Source of the DNA: Herbidospora yilanensis
Lineage (GTDB): Bacteria; Actinomycetota; Actinomycetes; Streptosporangiales; Streptosporangiaceae
Assembly (NCBI RefSeq): GCF_001570565.1
Contig: NZ_BBXE01000017.1
Coordinates: 272,966 to 336,965, forward strand
Length of the DNA: 64,000 nucleotides
Direction: 5' to 3'
Position 1 is the first letter of the stretch; the number at the start of each line of letters is the position of its first letter. Position numbers and translations under genes: made by a program. The notes under the pieces are model-generated. The model saw nothing but the letters and a program-made list of their open reading frames with translations, did no database searches and was not told the origin of the DNA. Below are positions 16,169 to 24,858 of this stretch, piece after piece.

Positions 16169-17313
16169 AAGGCCCCGATCAGCGTGTACGGCACCGCGAG
16201 CACGGCGAACAGCAGCCACGACGGCGCGAGCTCCGACCCGAGACCGTAGAAGGCGAAGGTCAGCACCGCCATGACCTCGGTGCCCAGGCCCGCCATCGAG
16301 GTCACCGTCGCGCGTGACCGGTCCGGCAGGCCGTGCTGGAGACGGGCGTCGGCCGCGGTGATCGCCCACTGGATCACCCCGAACGCGGCGGCGACGAACA
16401 CGAACCCCCACGGGCTGCGCACCGCCGCCCCGGCGATCAGCAGCAGGCCGCCGGCGCAGGTGATCGGGCCGGCCCACCGCAGGCCGCGCCCGGCCAGGAG
16501 ACCGCCCGCGGCGAACCCGGCCGACACGAGCACCATCAGCGGCGGCACCCACGCGTCGCCGACGCCGGTGCCCTGGGCCAGGAGCGGCAGGTACTCGTCG
16601 AAGGCGCTCAGCCCGGTCACGGCCGAGACCAGCAGCAGCCGCCGCCCGAGCGTCCTGGAGCCGCGCACCTCGCGGAAGCCCGCCTTCAGCACGCCGAGGT
16701 AGCCGTCGTCGTCGCCGGGCTCCTCCCGGGTCTCGGGGAGGGTGCGGGCGACCAGGGCGGCGGCGACGAGACTGGCCATGGAGGCGACGCCGGCCGCCTG
16801 GTAGCCGCCCCAGGCCATGGCCGGGGCGGCGACCCCGCTCGCGATCATCATGGCGGTGGTGCCGACGGCCTCGGCGCGGCCGGTGACGCGGGGGTAGGCG
16901 TCGGCGGCGTCCAGCCGGGCCAGTTCCTCGTAGACGAGGGCCTCGGCGGTGCCCGAGCCGATCGCGGTGGCGACTCCCCACAACACGAAACCGGCCGCGA
17001 ACGACCAGTAGCCCGGCAGGAAGGTCCACAGGCCGAAGCCCGTGGCGGTGAGCAGCGGCGACGACACCAGCAGGCGGCGGCGCGAGAACGCGTCGGCCCA
17101 CGCGCCCGACGGGATCTCCAGCAGGAAGGAGGTCAGCGACCAGATGACGAAGAGCGTGGAGATCTGGCCCGGTGAGAGCCCGTGGTCGGCGAACAGGAGC
17201 GCGTAGACGGGATAGAGGAGGACGAACTCCTCGAAGAACGCCAGGGCGTAGAGACGCCGGGCGAATCTGGACGCAGGTGTGGATCAATGTCGCCAGGTCA
17301 TGTCTCCGACCAT
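16147..17313 (-). CDS. MFS transporter with an in-frame TGA near its N-terminus (possibly broken)
   Basis: From about 17283 down to the stop at 16147 the frame encodes a complete-looking major facilitator. Its first helix is YALAFFEEFVLLYPVYALLF, followed by loop A motif GAWADAFSRRRLL (an MFS-type G-x-x-x-D-x-x-x-R-R/K signature) and about ten further helices. No ATG, GTG or TTG lies between the TGA at 17284-17286 and the GTG at 17067. The GTG start would delete the first two helices. Upstream of the TGA, in the same frame, are ATG codons at 17313 and 17301 with a weak GGAG. So the natural start appears cut off from the body after about ten codons. A sequencing error, a non-standard start, or true inactivation are all possible. 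Confidence 0.6.
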
Positions 17314-17559
17314 AACGGGTCACCATGGACCGGCGCACGCGGGTTTCCGCCGCCGGAGGGCCTCGCGGCGAGGGGTCCGCGGGGGTGGTGCCATCGTGAC
17401 GCGGTGGCCCGTCTCTCGTCGCGGCACGGGTGGGGCCGTCGTGTGGTGGCCGGTGGCTCGTCGCGGCGTGGGACCCGGGCGGCCGGTTGCCGCCGGGTGC
17501 GGAGCGGGCCCTGGGCGGCGGGGGGTGCGGGGGTGGGCGGAGCCGTAACGGAGGAATGT
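17314..17559. other. Intergenic G-rich stretch without a recognised gene
   Basis: This stretch of about 245 bases separates the MFS gene from the SDR operon. It is strongly G-biased on the plus strand and contains two imperfect copies of a TGGCC...CTCGTCGCGGC block (around 17404-17470). No ORF with a credible start, no terminator-like hairpin and no promoter could be supported. It may hold the MFS promoter. Confidence 0.4.
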
Positions 17560-18264
17560 CTATCGAGGGCCCGGGGCGCGGCGGAAGGCGAAGGGTTCGC
17601 TCGGGCGGCCGGGGACCACGAACCAGCACTCGCCGGTGCCCTCGCTCGCGACGACCTTCTCGAAGGCGTCGACGACCTCGTCGACCTCCATGATCGGGAA
17701 GCCCTCGGCTTCGAGCAGGACGCGGGCGTCGCCGAGGATCGCGGTGTCGGCGAACGACGGGCAGAGGGCCTGGACCCGGATGCCGTCGGGGGCCAGGGCC
17801 ACGCCCAGGGAGCGGATCAGGCCGACGACGGCGTGTTTGTTGGCCGCGTAGATCGGGTCGAGCGGGATGCCGACGATGCCGGCCATGGACGCGGTCGCGA
17901 CGATGACGCCGCCACCGGAGGCCTTCAGCGCGGGGATCGCGGCGTGCGCGCCGAAGACGACGCCGTCGAGGTTGACGCCCATCGCGCGGCGGTAGAGGGC
18001 CACGTCGAAGTCCTCGCCCACGCCGCAGCCGGAGGCCACGCCGGCGTTCAGGAAGGCCAGGTCGAGGCGGCCGTGCTCCTTCATCACGTAGTCGACGGCC
18101 CTGAGGTTGTCGTCGAGGACGGAGACGTCGCACCGCACGTCGGCGGGTTCGGCGATGTCGGCGACGACGACCTTGACGCCGGACGCGGCGAGGCGGCGGG
18201 CGACCCCGGCGCCGATGCCGCTGCTCCCTCCGGTGACCAGTGCGACCTTCACGGTGTCACTCAC
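17560..18264 (-). CDS. Short-chain dehydrogenase/reductase
   Basis: The 234-residue protein is a classical SDR. It has the NAD(P)-binding motif TGGSSGIGAG (about residues 11-20), an Asp in VVADIAEP that favours NAD(H), the NAG motif (FLNAGVAS) and the catalytic Ser with YAANK (about residues 145-156). The C-terminus is short and lacks an obvious substrate lid. It overlaps the upstream acyl-CoA dehydrogenase gene by four bases (ATGA), so the two are translationally coupled. A beta-oxidation-like role on a CoA thioester or a related alcohol is a reasonable inference. A divergent TetR regulator with a palindromic operator likely controls both. Confidence 0.85.
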   Translation of the reverse strand: MSDTVKVALVTGGSSGIGAGVARRLAASGVKVVVADIAEPADVRCDVSVLDDNLRAVDYVMKEHGRLDLAFLNAGVASGCGVGEDFDVALYRRAMGVNLDGVVFGAHAAIPALKASGGGVIVATASMAGIVGIPLDPIYAANKHAVVGLIRSLGVALAPDGIRVQALCPSFADTAILGDARVLLEAEGFPIMEVDEVVDAFEKVVASEGTGECWFVVPGRPSEPFAFRRAPGPR

Positions 18265-19478
18265 AGCGGCAGTCCTCCCGTCGCGGCCCGCGTCGAGCCG
18301 GTGTCACGATAGGCGGCGATGACGCGTTCGGCGATGCGCATCTGGTGGATCTCGTCGGCGCCGTCGGCGAAGCGGGCCCAGCGGGCGTGCTGGAACATGC
18401 TCGCCAGCGGGGTGTCGGTCGAGTAGCCGAGCGCGCCGTGGACCTGGATCGCCCGGTCGACGATGCGGTTCAGCGAGTTCGCGACGAAGTGTTTGGCCAT
18501 GGAGACCTCGGTGCGGAAGTCGTCGCCCTTGTCGATCTTCGAGGCGGCGTGCAGGACCATGAGCTTGCACTGGTAGAGCTCCATCGCCGAGTCGGCGATC
18601 AGCCACTGCACACCCTGCTTGTCGGCCAGCAGCGAGCCGTGGCTGTAGCGGTTGAGCGCCCGGTCGACCATCATGTCGAGCGCCGTCTCGGCCTGGGAGA
18701 TCCACCGCATGCAGTGGGCCAGCCGGGCGGGCCCGAGACGATGTTGCCCCAGGCGGTGGCCGTTGCCCCGGCCGCCGAGGATCTGCGACTCCGGCAGGCG
18801 CAGGTCCTCGATGAGGATCTCGCTGTGGCCGGTCGAGCCGTGCATCGTCTCGACCTCGCGCACGTCGGTCCAGCCCGGCGAGGGGATGTCGACCAGGAAC
18901 GCCGTGGTGGCGCCCCGCTGTCCCGCCGGCACGTCTGGTTCGGTGCGCGCGATGAGGATCGCGAAGTTCGCCCGGCGGGCGTTGGAGATGAACCACTTGT
19001 GCCCGTTGACGACCCATTCGTCGCCGTCCTGTACGGCGATCGTCCGGATCAGCGTGGGATCGGACCCGGCCACCTCGGGTTCGGTCATCGCGAAGCACGA
19101 CATGGCCCGCCCCTCCAGCAGCGGGCGGAGGTACTTCTCCTTCTGCTCCTCGGTGGCCCAGTGGTGCAGCGTGTGCATGTTGCCCTCGTCGGGCGCCTGG
19201 CAGTTGAGCACCCACGGCCCGAGCCGCGTCTTGGCCGCCTCCGACTGGACCATCGCGAGCGCGACGTGCCCCAGCCCCATGCCCCCGGCCTCCACCGGCA
19301 TGTGCGGCAACCACAACCCCTCGGCCCTGGCCCTCTCCCGGAGGCCGAAGATCGTGCGGAGGTAGTCGTCGCGCGGCAGGCCCTCGGTCTTCGCGGGGAC
19401 GATGACGTCCTGGACGAAGGCGCGGACCCGGCGGCGGATCTCCTCGTGCTCGGGAGCGAGCGTGAAGTCGATGGCCAT
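18261..19478 (-). CDS. Acyl-CoA dehydrogenase family protein
   Basis: The 405-residue flavoprotein has the standard three domains. An N-terminal helical domain leads to FAD/substrate motifs CFAMTEPEVAGSDP and KWFISNA in the middle beta domain. The C-terminal helical domain has IQVHGALGYSTDTPL and ADGADEIHQMRIAERV. Such enzymes introduce the alpha-beta double bond of acyl-CoAs and pass electrons to ETF. The usual catalytic Glu region reads QVHGALGYSTD, so chemistry at this exact residue needs alignment. It is the first gene of a two-gene operon with the SDR. The start codon lies ten bases from a 20-bp palindrome that is probably the TetR operator. Confidence 0.88.
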   Translation of the reverse strand: MAIDFTLAPEHEEIRRRVRAFVQDVIVPAKTEGLPRDDYLRTIFGLRERARAEGLWLPHMPVEAGGMGLGHVALAMVQSEAAKTRLGPWVLNCQAPDEGNMHTLHHWATEEQKEKYLRPLLEGRAMSCFAMTEPEVAGSDPTLIRTIAVQDGDEWVVNGHKWFISNARRANFAILIARTEPDVPAGQRGATTAFLVDIPSPGWTDVREVETMHGSTGHSEILIEDLRLPESQILGGRGNGHRLGQHRLGPARLAHCMRWISQAETALDMMVDRALNRYSHGSLLADKQGVQWLIADSAMELYQCKLMVLHAASKIDKGDDFRTEVSMAKHFVANSLNRIVDRAIQVHGALGYSTDTPLASMFQHARWARFADGADEIHQMRIAERVIAAYRDTGSTRAATGGLPL

Positions 19479-19487
19479 GGGCCGTAT

Positions 19488-19507
19488 ATTAATGCGATCG
19501 CCTTAAT
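19488..19507. promoter_or_regulatory. Palindromic operator for the TetR/AcrR regulator
   Basis: ATTAATGCGATCGCCTTAAT is a 20-bp palindrome with a single mismatched pair. It lies in the 47-base gap between the divergent acyl-CoA dehydrogenase and TetR genes. The position would block both promoters and is typical of autoregulated TetR systems. It stands out as AT-containing sequence in GC-rich surroundings. Confidence 0.7.
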
Positions 19508-19525
19508 CCGCACAGGGGGTGGACC

Positions 19526-20152
19526 GTGGACGGCCGTCTGCGGCTGATGCTGGCCGCCGAGGAACTGTTCGCCGACCGGGGCATCGACGCCGTGTCGCTC
19601 CGGGAGATCAACGCCGCCGCCGGGCAGCGCAACGCCTCGGCGCTGCAATATCACTTCGGCGACCGGGAGGGGCTGCTCAAAGCGGTCCTGGCCCGGCACC
19701 ACCCGTCGGTCGAGGCCGCCCGGCACAACCTCCTCGACGCCTTCGAGGCCGCGCCGCCCCCGGAGCCGCTGCGGCCCCTCGCCGGGGCCTTCGTGCGTCC
19801 GCTCGCCGCCCACCTGGCCGAGCCCGGCGGGCGGCGTTACCTGCGGCTGCTCGACCAGGTGGTCCGCCGGGCGTCCCCCGGCGCGCTGCGCGCCTCGACC
19901 CAGGAGCCGACCAGCGTCAACCGGTGGCGGGACCTCGTCGGGCCGCTGCTGCCCGAGATCGCCGTGACGCGGCTGCACCGGCGGTTCACGGCGATCCGGG
20001 TGACGTACACGGAACTGGCCCGCCGCGCCGAGACCGGCGCGGACCGCGACGAACGGCTCTTCACCAGCCACCTGATCGACGTCGTCGCGTCGGTGCTGGC
20101 CACGCCGGTGTCGGAGGAGACGGCCGGCCTGCTGGCCACGTCACGGGAGTGA
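19526..20152 (+). CDS. TetR/AcrR family transcriptional regulator
   Basis: The 208-residue protein opens with a TetR helix-turn-helix: LRLMLAAEELFADRGIDAVSLREINAAAG, then QRNASALQYHFGDREGLLKAVL (residues about 4-55). An all-helical ligand-binding domain of about 150 residues follows. Gln-Tyr-His-Phe replaces the usual Tyr-xx-Phe, as in regulators of fatty-acid or acyl-CoA genes. The GTG start at 19526 has an AGGGGGTGG region upstream. It is divergent from an acyl-CoA dehydrogenase/SDR operon with a palindrome between them, so it most likely represses that operon and itself in response to an acyl-CoA or related ligand. Confidence 0.85.
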   Translation: MDGRLRLMLAAEELFADRGIDAVSLREINAAAGQRNASALQYHFGDREGLLKAVLARHHPSVEAARHNLLDAFEAAPPPEPLRPLAGAFVRPLAAHLAEPGGRRYLRLLDQVVRRASPGALRASTQEPTSVNRWRDLVGPLLPEIAVTRLHRRFTAIRVTYTELARRAETGADRDERLFTSHLIDVVASVLATPVSEETAGLLATSRE

Positions 20153-20195
20153 CGGCCCGAACGCATCCGCGACCGGCTCCGGCCAGGAGGGGCCG

Positions 20196-21167
20196 CTAAC
20201 CGCCGATCCAGGCCTTGACCCAGGCGAGCTGCACCGGGAGGTGGGCGTCGGCGCCGCCCTCGTGGTCGTTGAAGGCGTACTCCTCCATGTGCTTGGCCGC
20301 GCCGGCGTAGGCGTTGTAGGCGGCGTAGACGGTCGAGGGCAGGCAGATCTCGTCCATCAGCCCGACCGAGAACAGGGCCGGGGCGGCGGCGCGCTTGGCG
20401 AAGTTGACGCCGTCGAAGTAGGACAGGGTGCGCTCGACCCGCTCGACCTCGGTGCGGTGGATCTTCAGGTAGCGGGCGATCTCGGTGTACGGGTCCTTGC
20501 CCGTCACCCGGATCGACCGGGGGAAGTCCGACAGGAACGGCACGTCCGGCATGGCCGCCGCGACGTCGGGGAGCAGCGCCGACACGGCGAGGGTGATGCC
20601 GCCGCCCTGGCTGCCGCCGGTGATCGCGACCCTGGCCGGGTCGACCAGCGGATGTCGCCGCACCGTCTCGACGGCCCGCACGGCGTCGCTGAAGACGCGG
20701 CGGTAGTAGTAGGTCGCCGGGTCGCCGATGCCCCGGGTCATGTAGCCCGGGTGCGCCGGGGCCGAGCCCTCGGGGTCGGGGGTGTCGCCGAGGGACCACC
20801 CGCTGCCCTGGCCGCGGGTGTCCATGACGAGCAGGGCGTAGCCGGCGCTCGGCCAGTAGAGCCACTGGTGCGGCAGCCCCCGGCCGCCGCCGTAACCCTG
20901 GTACTGCACCACGCAGGGCAGCGGCCCCCCGGCGCCGGCCGGGACGAGGAACCAGCCCCGCACCGGCTGCCCGGCCCATCCCTGGAACACCACGTCGAAG
21001 ACGTCGACCGTGGTCAGGCCCGTGGTGACGGGCGAGAAGACGGGGGCGAGCCCGTGGGAGCGGGTCTCGGACAGGGTCGCGGCCCAGAAGTCGTCGAAGT
21101 CGTCGGGCTCGGCGACGGAGGAGACGTAGGTGCGCAGTTCGGGCAGCGGCAGATCAAAATACGGCAT
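20196..21167 (-). CDS. Acetylxylan esterase (AXE1/CE7-like) family hydrolase
   Basis: The protein is 323 residues from the ATG at 21167 (ATGs at 21176 and 21179 are alternatives). It matches the CE7 acetyl esterase / cephalosporin deacetylase family: the starting signature MPYFDLPLPELRTY, the RGQG motif (VMDTRGQGSGW), the nucleophile elbow GGSQGGG, the acid in GLMDEICLP and the His in NDHEGG. CE7 enzymes deacetylate xylooligosaccharides and small acetyl esters and work as cytoplasmic hexamers. No signal peptide is present, as expected. No xylan-degrading genes are adjacent. It lies downstream of the molybdenum-hydroxylase operon on the same strand, with the 2Fe-2S gene 95 bases upstream. Confidence 0.88.
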   Translation of the reverse strand: MPYFDLPLPELRTYVSSVAEPDDFDDFWAATLSETRSHGLAPVFSPVTTGLTTVDVFDVVFQGWAGQPVRGWFLVPAGAGGPLPCVVQYQGYGGGRGLPHQWLYWPSAGYALLVMDTRGQGSGWSLGDTPDPEGSAPAHPGYMTRGIGDPATYYYRRVFSDAVRAVETVRRHPLVDPARVAITGGSQGGGITLAVSALLPDVAAAMPDVPFLSDFPRSIRVTGKDPYTEIARYLKIHRTEVERVERTLSYFDGVNFAKRAAAPALFSVGLMDEICLPSTVYAAYNAYAGAAKHMEEYAFNDHEGGADAHLPVQLAWVKAWIGG

Positions 21168-21262
21168 GAAGCCCATCATCTGGGGTTTCGTCCCTAATTG
21201 GCGATCGGTCTCGCCATGTGAACCCCGGTGCGGCAACCCTGGTTGCGGGCGATCTACGATCG

Positions 21263-21754
21263 CTACTGCCTGCGGTCGTGGAACTGGCCGTTCTGGTGAT
21301 CCCGGGCCGCCCTCGTGATGGCGCGGCGGATGGGCTCGTAGCCCGTGCAGCGGCAGAGGTTCGACCCGACCAGGGCCGCCACCTCCTCCTCGCCGAGTGC
21401 CGGGTCGTGCTCCAGCGCCCCGGCCGCGAGCATCAGGAAGCCCGGGGTGCAGAAGCCGCACTGGAGGCCGCGTTCGGCGGAGAAGGCGCGTTGCAGGGGG
21501 TGCGGTTCGCCGTCCGCGCCGGCCAGGCCCTCGACGGTGCGGATCGGGACGCCGTCGCACTGGACGGCCAGCATCAGGCACGACCGCACCGCCTCGCCGT
21601 CGACCAGGACCGTGCACGCGCCGCAGACGCCCTGTTCGCAGCCCAGGTGGGTGCCGGTGAGGCCGCAGTCGTCGCGGAGGGCGTCGGCGAGCACCCGGCG
21701 GGGTTCGACGTCGAGCGGGTAGGCGGCGTCGTTCACGGTGAGGGTGATCTTCAT
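21263..21754 (-). CDS. coxS: 2Fe-2S subunit of a molybdenum hydroxylase (CoxS-like)
   Basis: The 163-residue protein holds two 2Fe-2S clusters. The plant-type ferredoxin motif is HLGCEQGVCGACTVLVDG with a later SCLMLA (about residues 38-66). The alpha-helical cluster is QCGFCTPGFLMLA plus SNLCRCTGYEPI (about residues 99-143). Both are complete. It passes electrons from the molybdenum cofactor to the FAD subunit. The gene overlaps the FAD-subunit gene by four bases and is last in the large-medium-small operon. Confidence 0.92.
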   Translation of the reverse strand: MKITLTVNDAAYPLDVEPRRVLADALRDDCGLTGTHLGCEQGVCGACTVLVDGEAVRSCLMLAVQCDGVPIRTVEGLAGADGEPHPLQRAFSAERGLQCGFCTPGFLMLAAGALEHDPALGEEEVAALVGSNLCRCTGYEPIRRAITRAARDHQNGQFHDRRQ

Positions 21755-22605
21755 ACCGGGGTGGCCTCTCTCAGCGTTCGGGCGACCAGGACGGCGATGA
21801 CGTGGCGGCGGTAGTCGACGTCGGCGTAGGGCTCCGGCACGGGGGCGGCGTCGTGGGCGGCGGCGGCCTCGCCCGCCGCGGCGAACAGGAGCGGCGAGGG
21901 CCCGGCCCCGACGACGGCCCGTTCGGCGGCGTGGGCCCTCAGGGGGCGGTCGGCGCAGTTGGCCAGGCCTATCCGCGCCCCGGCGATCACGCCGTCCCGG
22001 ACGGTGAGCGCGGCCCCGACGGCCACCTGGGCGAAGGAGAAGCCGGTGCGGCGGTGCTCGGTGAAGGCGACGCCGGTGTCCGGGCCGAGCAGGGGGTAGC
22101 GGACGGCGGTGAGGAGTTCGTCCGGTTCCCTGGCGGTCTGGAAGGGGCCGCGGAAGTAGTCTCCGGCCGGGATCTCCCGCGTGCCCCGGGTGCTGCGGAC
22201 CTCGACGACGGCGTCGAGGGCGACCGCCAGGGCGCACCACTCCGAGGCCGGGTGGGCCCACGCCAGGCTGCCCACCATGGTGCCCCGCGCGCGGATCGGC
22301 GGGTGGGCGATGTAGCCCACGGCCCGGCCGAACAGGTCGCCGAGCGGGCCGGGGACCGCGCCGGGTGATCCGAAGGTCCGGTGGCGGACCAGCGCGCCGA
22401 CCGTGAGCGTGCCATCGGCGACGGTCAGGGCGTCGAGGCCGGGGACGTGGTTGATGTCGGCGACCACGGCGGGGCGGGCGCGCTGGAGGTGCATCTCCAG
22501 CAGGAGGCTCTGGCCGCCGGCGAGCACCTGCGCTCCGGCGCCGAGCGCGTCGACGGCCTCGGCGACCGTGTGCGGCGCGAGGTAGTCGAACGCGGCGGGC
22601 TTCAC
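21751..22605 (-). CDS. coxM: FAD-binding subunit of a molybdenum hydroxylase (CoxM-like)
   Basis: The 284-residue protein has the FAD-binding fold of CO dehydrogenase and xanthine dehydrogenase medium subunits. It has AGGQSLLLEMHLQRARPAV (usual A-G-G-Q-S-L-L motif), then IRARGTMVGSLAWAHPASEW (usual T-x-G-G-x-x-x-x-x-P-x-x-E), and a C-terminal domain. The second Gly of the T-x-G-G motif is Ser here. It accepts electrons from the 2Fe-2S subunit and transfers them to quinone or another acceptor. The start is GTG at 22605, overlapping the large-subunit stop by four bases. Confidence 0.9.
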   Translation of the reverse strand: MKPAAFDYLAPHTVAEAVDALGAGAQVLAGGQSLLLEMHLQRARPAVVADINHVPGLDALTVADGTLTVGALVRHRTFGSPGAVPGPLGDLFGRAVGYIAHPPIRARGTMVGSLAWAHPASEWCALAVALDAVVEVRSTRGTREIPAGDYFRGPFQTAREPDELLTAVRYPLLGPDTGVAFTEHRRTGFSFAQVAVGAALTVRDGVIAGARIGLANCADRPLRAHAAERAVVGAGPSPLLFAAAGEAAAAHDAAPVPEPYADVDYRRHVIAVLVARTLREATPV

Positions 22606-24806
22606 GCCGCCGCCCGCCAGACCACGTCGGGGGTGAGGGGCATCTGGAGCCGCTCGGGGTGGTCGAGCCGCAGGGCGTCGGCCACGGCGTTGACGATCGC
22701 GGGCGGGGTGCCGATGCAGCCCGACTCCCCCGCGCCCTTCGCGCCCAGCGGGGTGCGCGGGGTCGGGGTGCGGGTCTCCCCCAGTTCGATGGGCGGGATC
22801 TCGGCGTACGTCGGCAGCAGGTAGTCGAGCAGCCCGTCGCCCAGCAGCGGGACGCCGTCGTCGCCGAACGGCACGCCTTCGTAGAGCGCCTGGCCGAGTC
22901 CCTGGACGACCGAGCCGAACGCCTGTCCCCGGACCACGGCCGGGTCGAGGGCGCGGCCGCAGTCGTCCACGGCGACCAGCCGCAGCACCCGGACGGCGCC
23001 CAGGTCGGGGTCGACCTCCACCACGGCCGCGTGGGTGCCGAACGGGAAGGCCATGTCCGCCTCGTAGCGTTCGTCGATGCGCAGCGGGCCGGTGCGCTTG
23101 ACCAGTTCGGACAGGCCCATGGCGGCGGTGCCGCGGACGGGGTGGACGGCGCCGTCGGACCAGGCGGTCTCCTCGACCGGGAGGTCCCACAGACGCGCGG
23201 CCCGTTCCCTGGCCTCCTCGATGAGGAGGGTGGCGGCGTGCTGGAGGCCCGCGCCGTCGATCTGGGCCGACCGGCTGCCGAAGGAGCCGACGCCGCCGGG
23301 CAGTTCGTCGGTGTCGCCCTCGATCAGGCGGACCCGGGCCGGCTCGACGCCGAGGGTCTCGGCGACGAGCGCGGGGAAGACGGTCGCGTGGCTCTGGCCG
23401 CTGGACGCGGCGCCGCAGCGGGCGACGACACCGCCGTCCTCGCCCGCCTCGACGCCGACGTAGTCGTGGAGGGAGCCCTTCTCGCCGCCGGACCGCTCGA
23501 CGTAGCAGGACAGGCCGATGCCCACGGGCGGCGCGGCGGGGTCGGCGCGGCGGCGGGCCTGCTCGGCGCGCCAGCCGTCGTAGTCGAGGGTGCGCAGCGC
23601 CAGGTCGAGGGCGGCGACGTGGTCGCCGCTGTCGTAGGTGCGGCCCGTGGGGGTGCGGTAGGGGAACCGCTCCGGCGGGATGAGGTTGCGGCGGCGCAGC
23701 TCGGCCGGGTCGAGGTGCAGGCGGGTGGCCAGCACGTCCATCGTGCGTTCGAGGGGGCTGGTGGCCTCGGGCCGGCCGGCGCCCCGGTAGGGGTAGGTGA
23801 CCATGGTGTTGGTGAGCACCGAGCGGACCGTGGCGTGCACCTGGGGTGTGGTGTACGGGCCGGTCGCCATCCACGCGGTCTGCATCGGGAAGGCGACGCC
23901 GAGATGGGGGTAGGCGCCCACGTCGGCCTCGACGGTCAGCTCGTAGGCGAGCAGCCGCCCGTCGGCGTCGGCGGCCAGCCGGACGTGCTGGTCCTGGCCC
24001 CGGCCCCGGGTGGCGACCAGCAGGGACTCCCGCCGGTCCTCGATCCAGCGGACCGGGCGGCCGAGCCGCACCGCGAGCCAGGCGACGGTGATGAACTCGG
24101 GGAACACGGCGCTCTTGGAGCCGAACGCGCCGCCGGTGTCCGGCACGACGACCCGGACGCTCTCCTCCGGCCGGTCGAGCAGCCGGGCCAGCTCGCTGCG
24201 CAGCCGGTGGGGCGCCTGGTGGCCCGACCAGACGGTCAGCCGGTCGCCCCCGGGCACGCACAGGATGGTCCGGCACTCCATCGGCGAGGGCATCAGCAAC
24301 TGCTGCCGGTAACTGCTCTCGACCACGACGGCCGCCTGCTCCCACACCTCGTCGTCGATCGGCCGCCCGGCCTCGCCGCGCAGGGCGACGTGGCCGAGAC
24401 CGGCCGCCTCCTGCGCCGTCACCACGGCGGGCAGCGGGTCGATCCGCGAGCGGACCCGGGCGGCGCCGTCCTCGGCCCGGTAGCGGTCGTCGCCGAGCAC
24501 GACCGCCAGCGCCTCGCCGGGGTAGCGCACCCGGTCCCGGACGAGCGAGGGCCACTCACGGGTGGCCGCTCCCTCGCGGGCGTCCGGCATCGGCGGCAGG
24601 CCGGGCAGGTCGGCGGCCGACCACGCCCCGGCGACGCCCGGCACCTCACGGGCGGCCGAGCAGTCGACCTCCCGCAACACGCCGTGCGCGACCTCGCTCC
24701 GGGCGAAGACGGCGTCGAGGCAACCGTCCACACGCAGGTCGGCGACGAAGCGGCCCGCCCCGGTGAGCAGCCGCTCGTCCTCGCGTCTCAGCCAGCGATC
24801 CACCAT
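22602..24806 (-). CDS. coxL: Molybdopterin-binding large subunit, CO-dehydrogenase form II type
   Basis: The 734-residue protein belongs to the xanthine oxidase / CoxL family. The active-site loop reads YRGAGRP (about residues 341-347), the form-II signature; genuine CO oxidisers of form I have AYxCSFR. Molybdopterin contacts include DTGGAFGSK, and the catalytic base Glu lies in GAKGAGESG near the C-terminus. The substrate is probably an aromatic heterocycle, aldehyde or purine-like compound rather than CO. It leads a three-gene operon with the FAD and 2Fe-2S subunits. No maturation factor (XdhC/CoxF) or transport gene is next to it. Confidence 0.9.
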   Translation of the reverse strand: MVDRWLRREDERLLTGAGRFVADLRVDGCLDAVFARSEVAHGVLREVDCSAAREVPGVAGAWSAADLPGLPPMPDAREGAATREWPSLVRDRVRYPGEALAVVLGDDRYRAEDGAARVRSRIDPLPAVVTAQEAAGLGHVALRGEAGRPIDDEVWEQAAVVVESSYRQQLLMPSPMECRTILCVPGGDRLTVWSGHQAPHRLRSELARLLDRPEESVRVVVPDTGGAFGSKSAVFPEFITVAWLAVRLGRPVRWIEDRRESLLVATRGRGQDQHVRLAADADGRLLAYELTVEADVGAYPHLGVAFPMQTAWMATGPYTTPQVHATVRSVLTNTMVTYPYRGAGRPEATSPLERTMDVLATRLHLDPAELRRRNLIPPERFPYRTPTGRTYDSGDHVAALDLALRTLDYDGWRAEQARRRADPAAPPVGIGLSCYVERSGGEKGSLHDYVGVEAGEDGGVVARCGAASSGQSHATVFPALVAETLGVEPARVRLIEGDTDELPGGVGSFGSRSAQIDGAGLQHAATLLIEEARERAARLWDLPVEETAWSDGAVHPVRGTAAMGLSELVKRTGPLRIDERYEADMAFPFGTHAAVVEVDPDLGAVRVLRLVAVDDCGRALDPAVVRGQAFGSVVQGLGQALYEGVPFGDDGVPLLGDGLLDYLLPTYAEIPPIELGETRTPTPRTPLGAKGAGESGCIGTPPAIVNAVADALRLDHPERLQMPLTPDVVWRAAA

Positions 24807-24858
24807 TCGGACACTAGCCGCCCGACTTCAGCCGAAAGAGCAGGCTTTATCCGGATTT

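Noticed and set aside
13208..18133. A 1641-codon open frame on the minus strand through several genes
   Set aside because: It crosses five well-supported genes on both strands and has no recognisable domain; it is a high-GC artefact.
20152..20196. Terminator between the TetR gene and the convergent esterase gene
   Set aside because: Only 5-6 bp imperfect stems can be drawn, not better than chance in this GC content.
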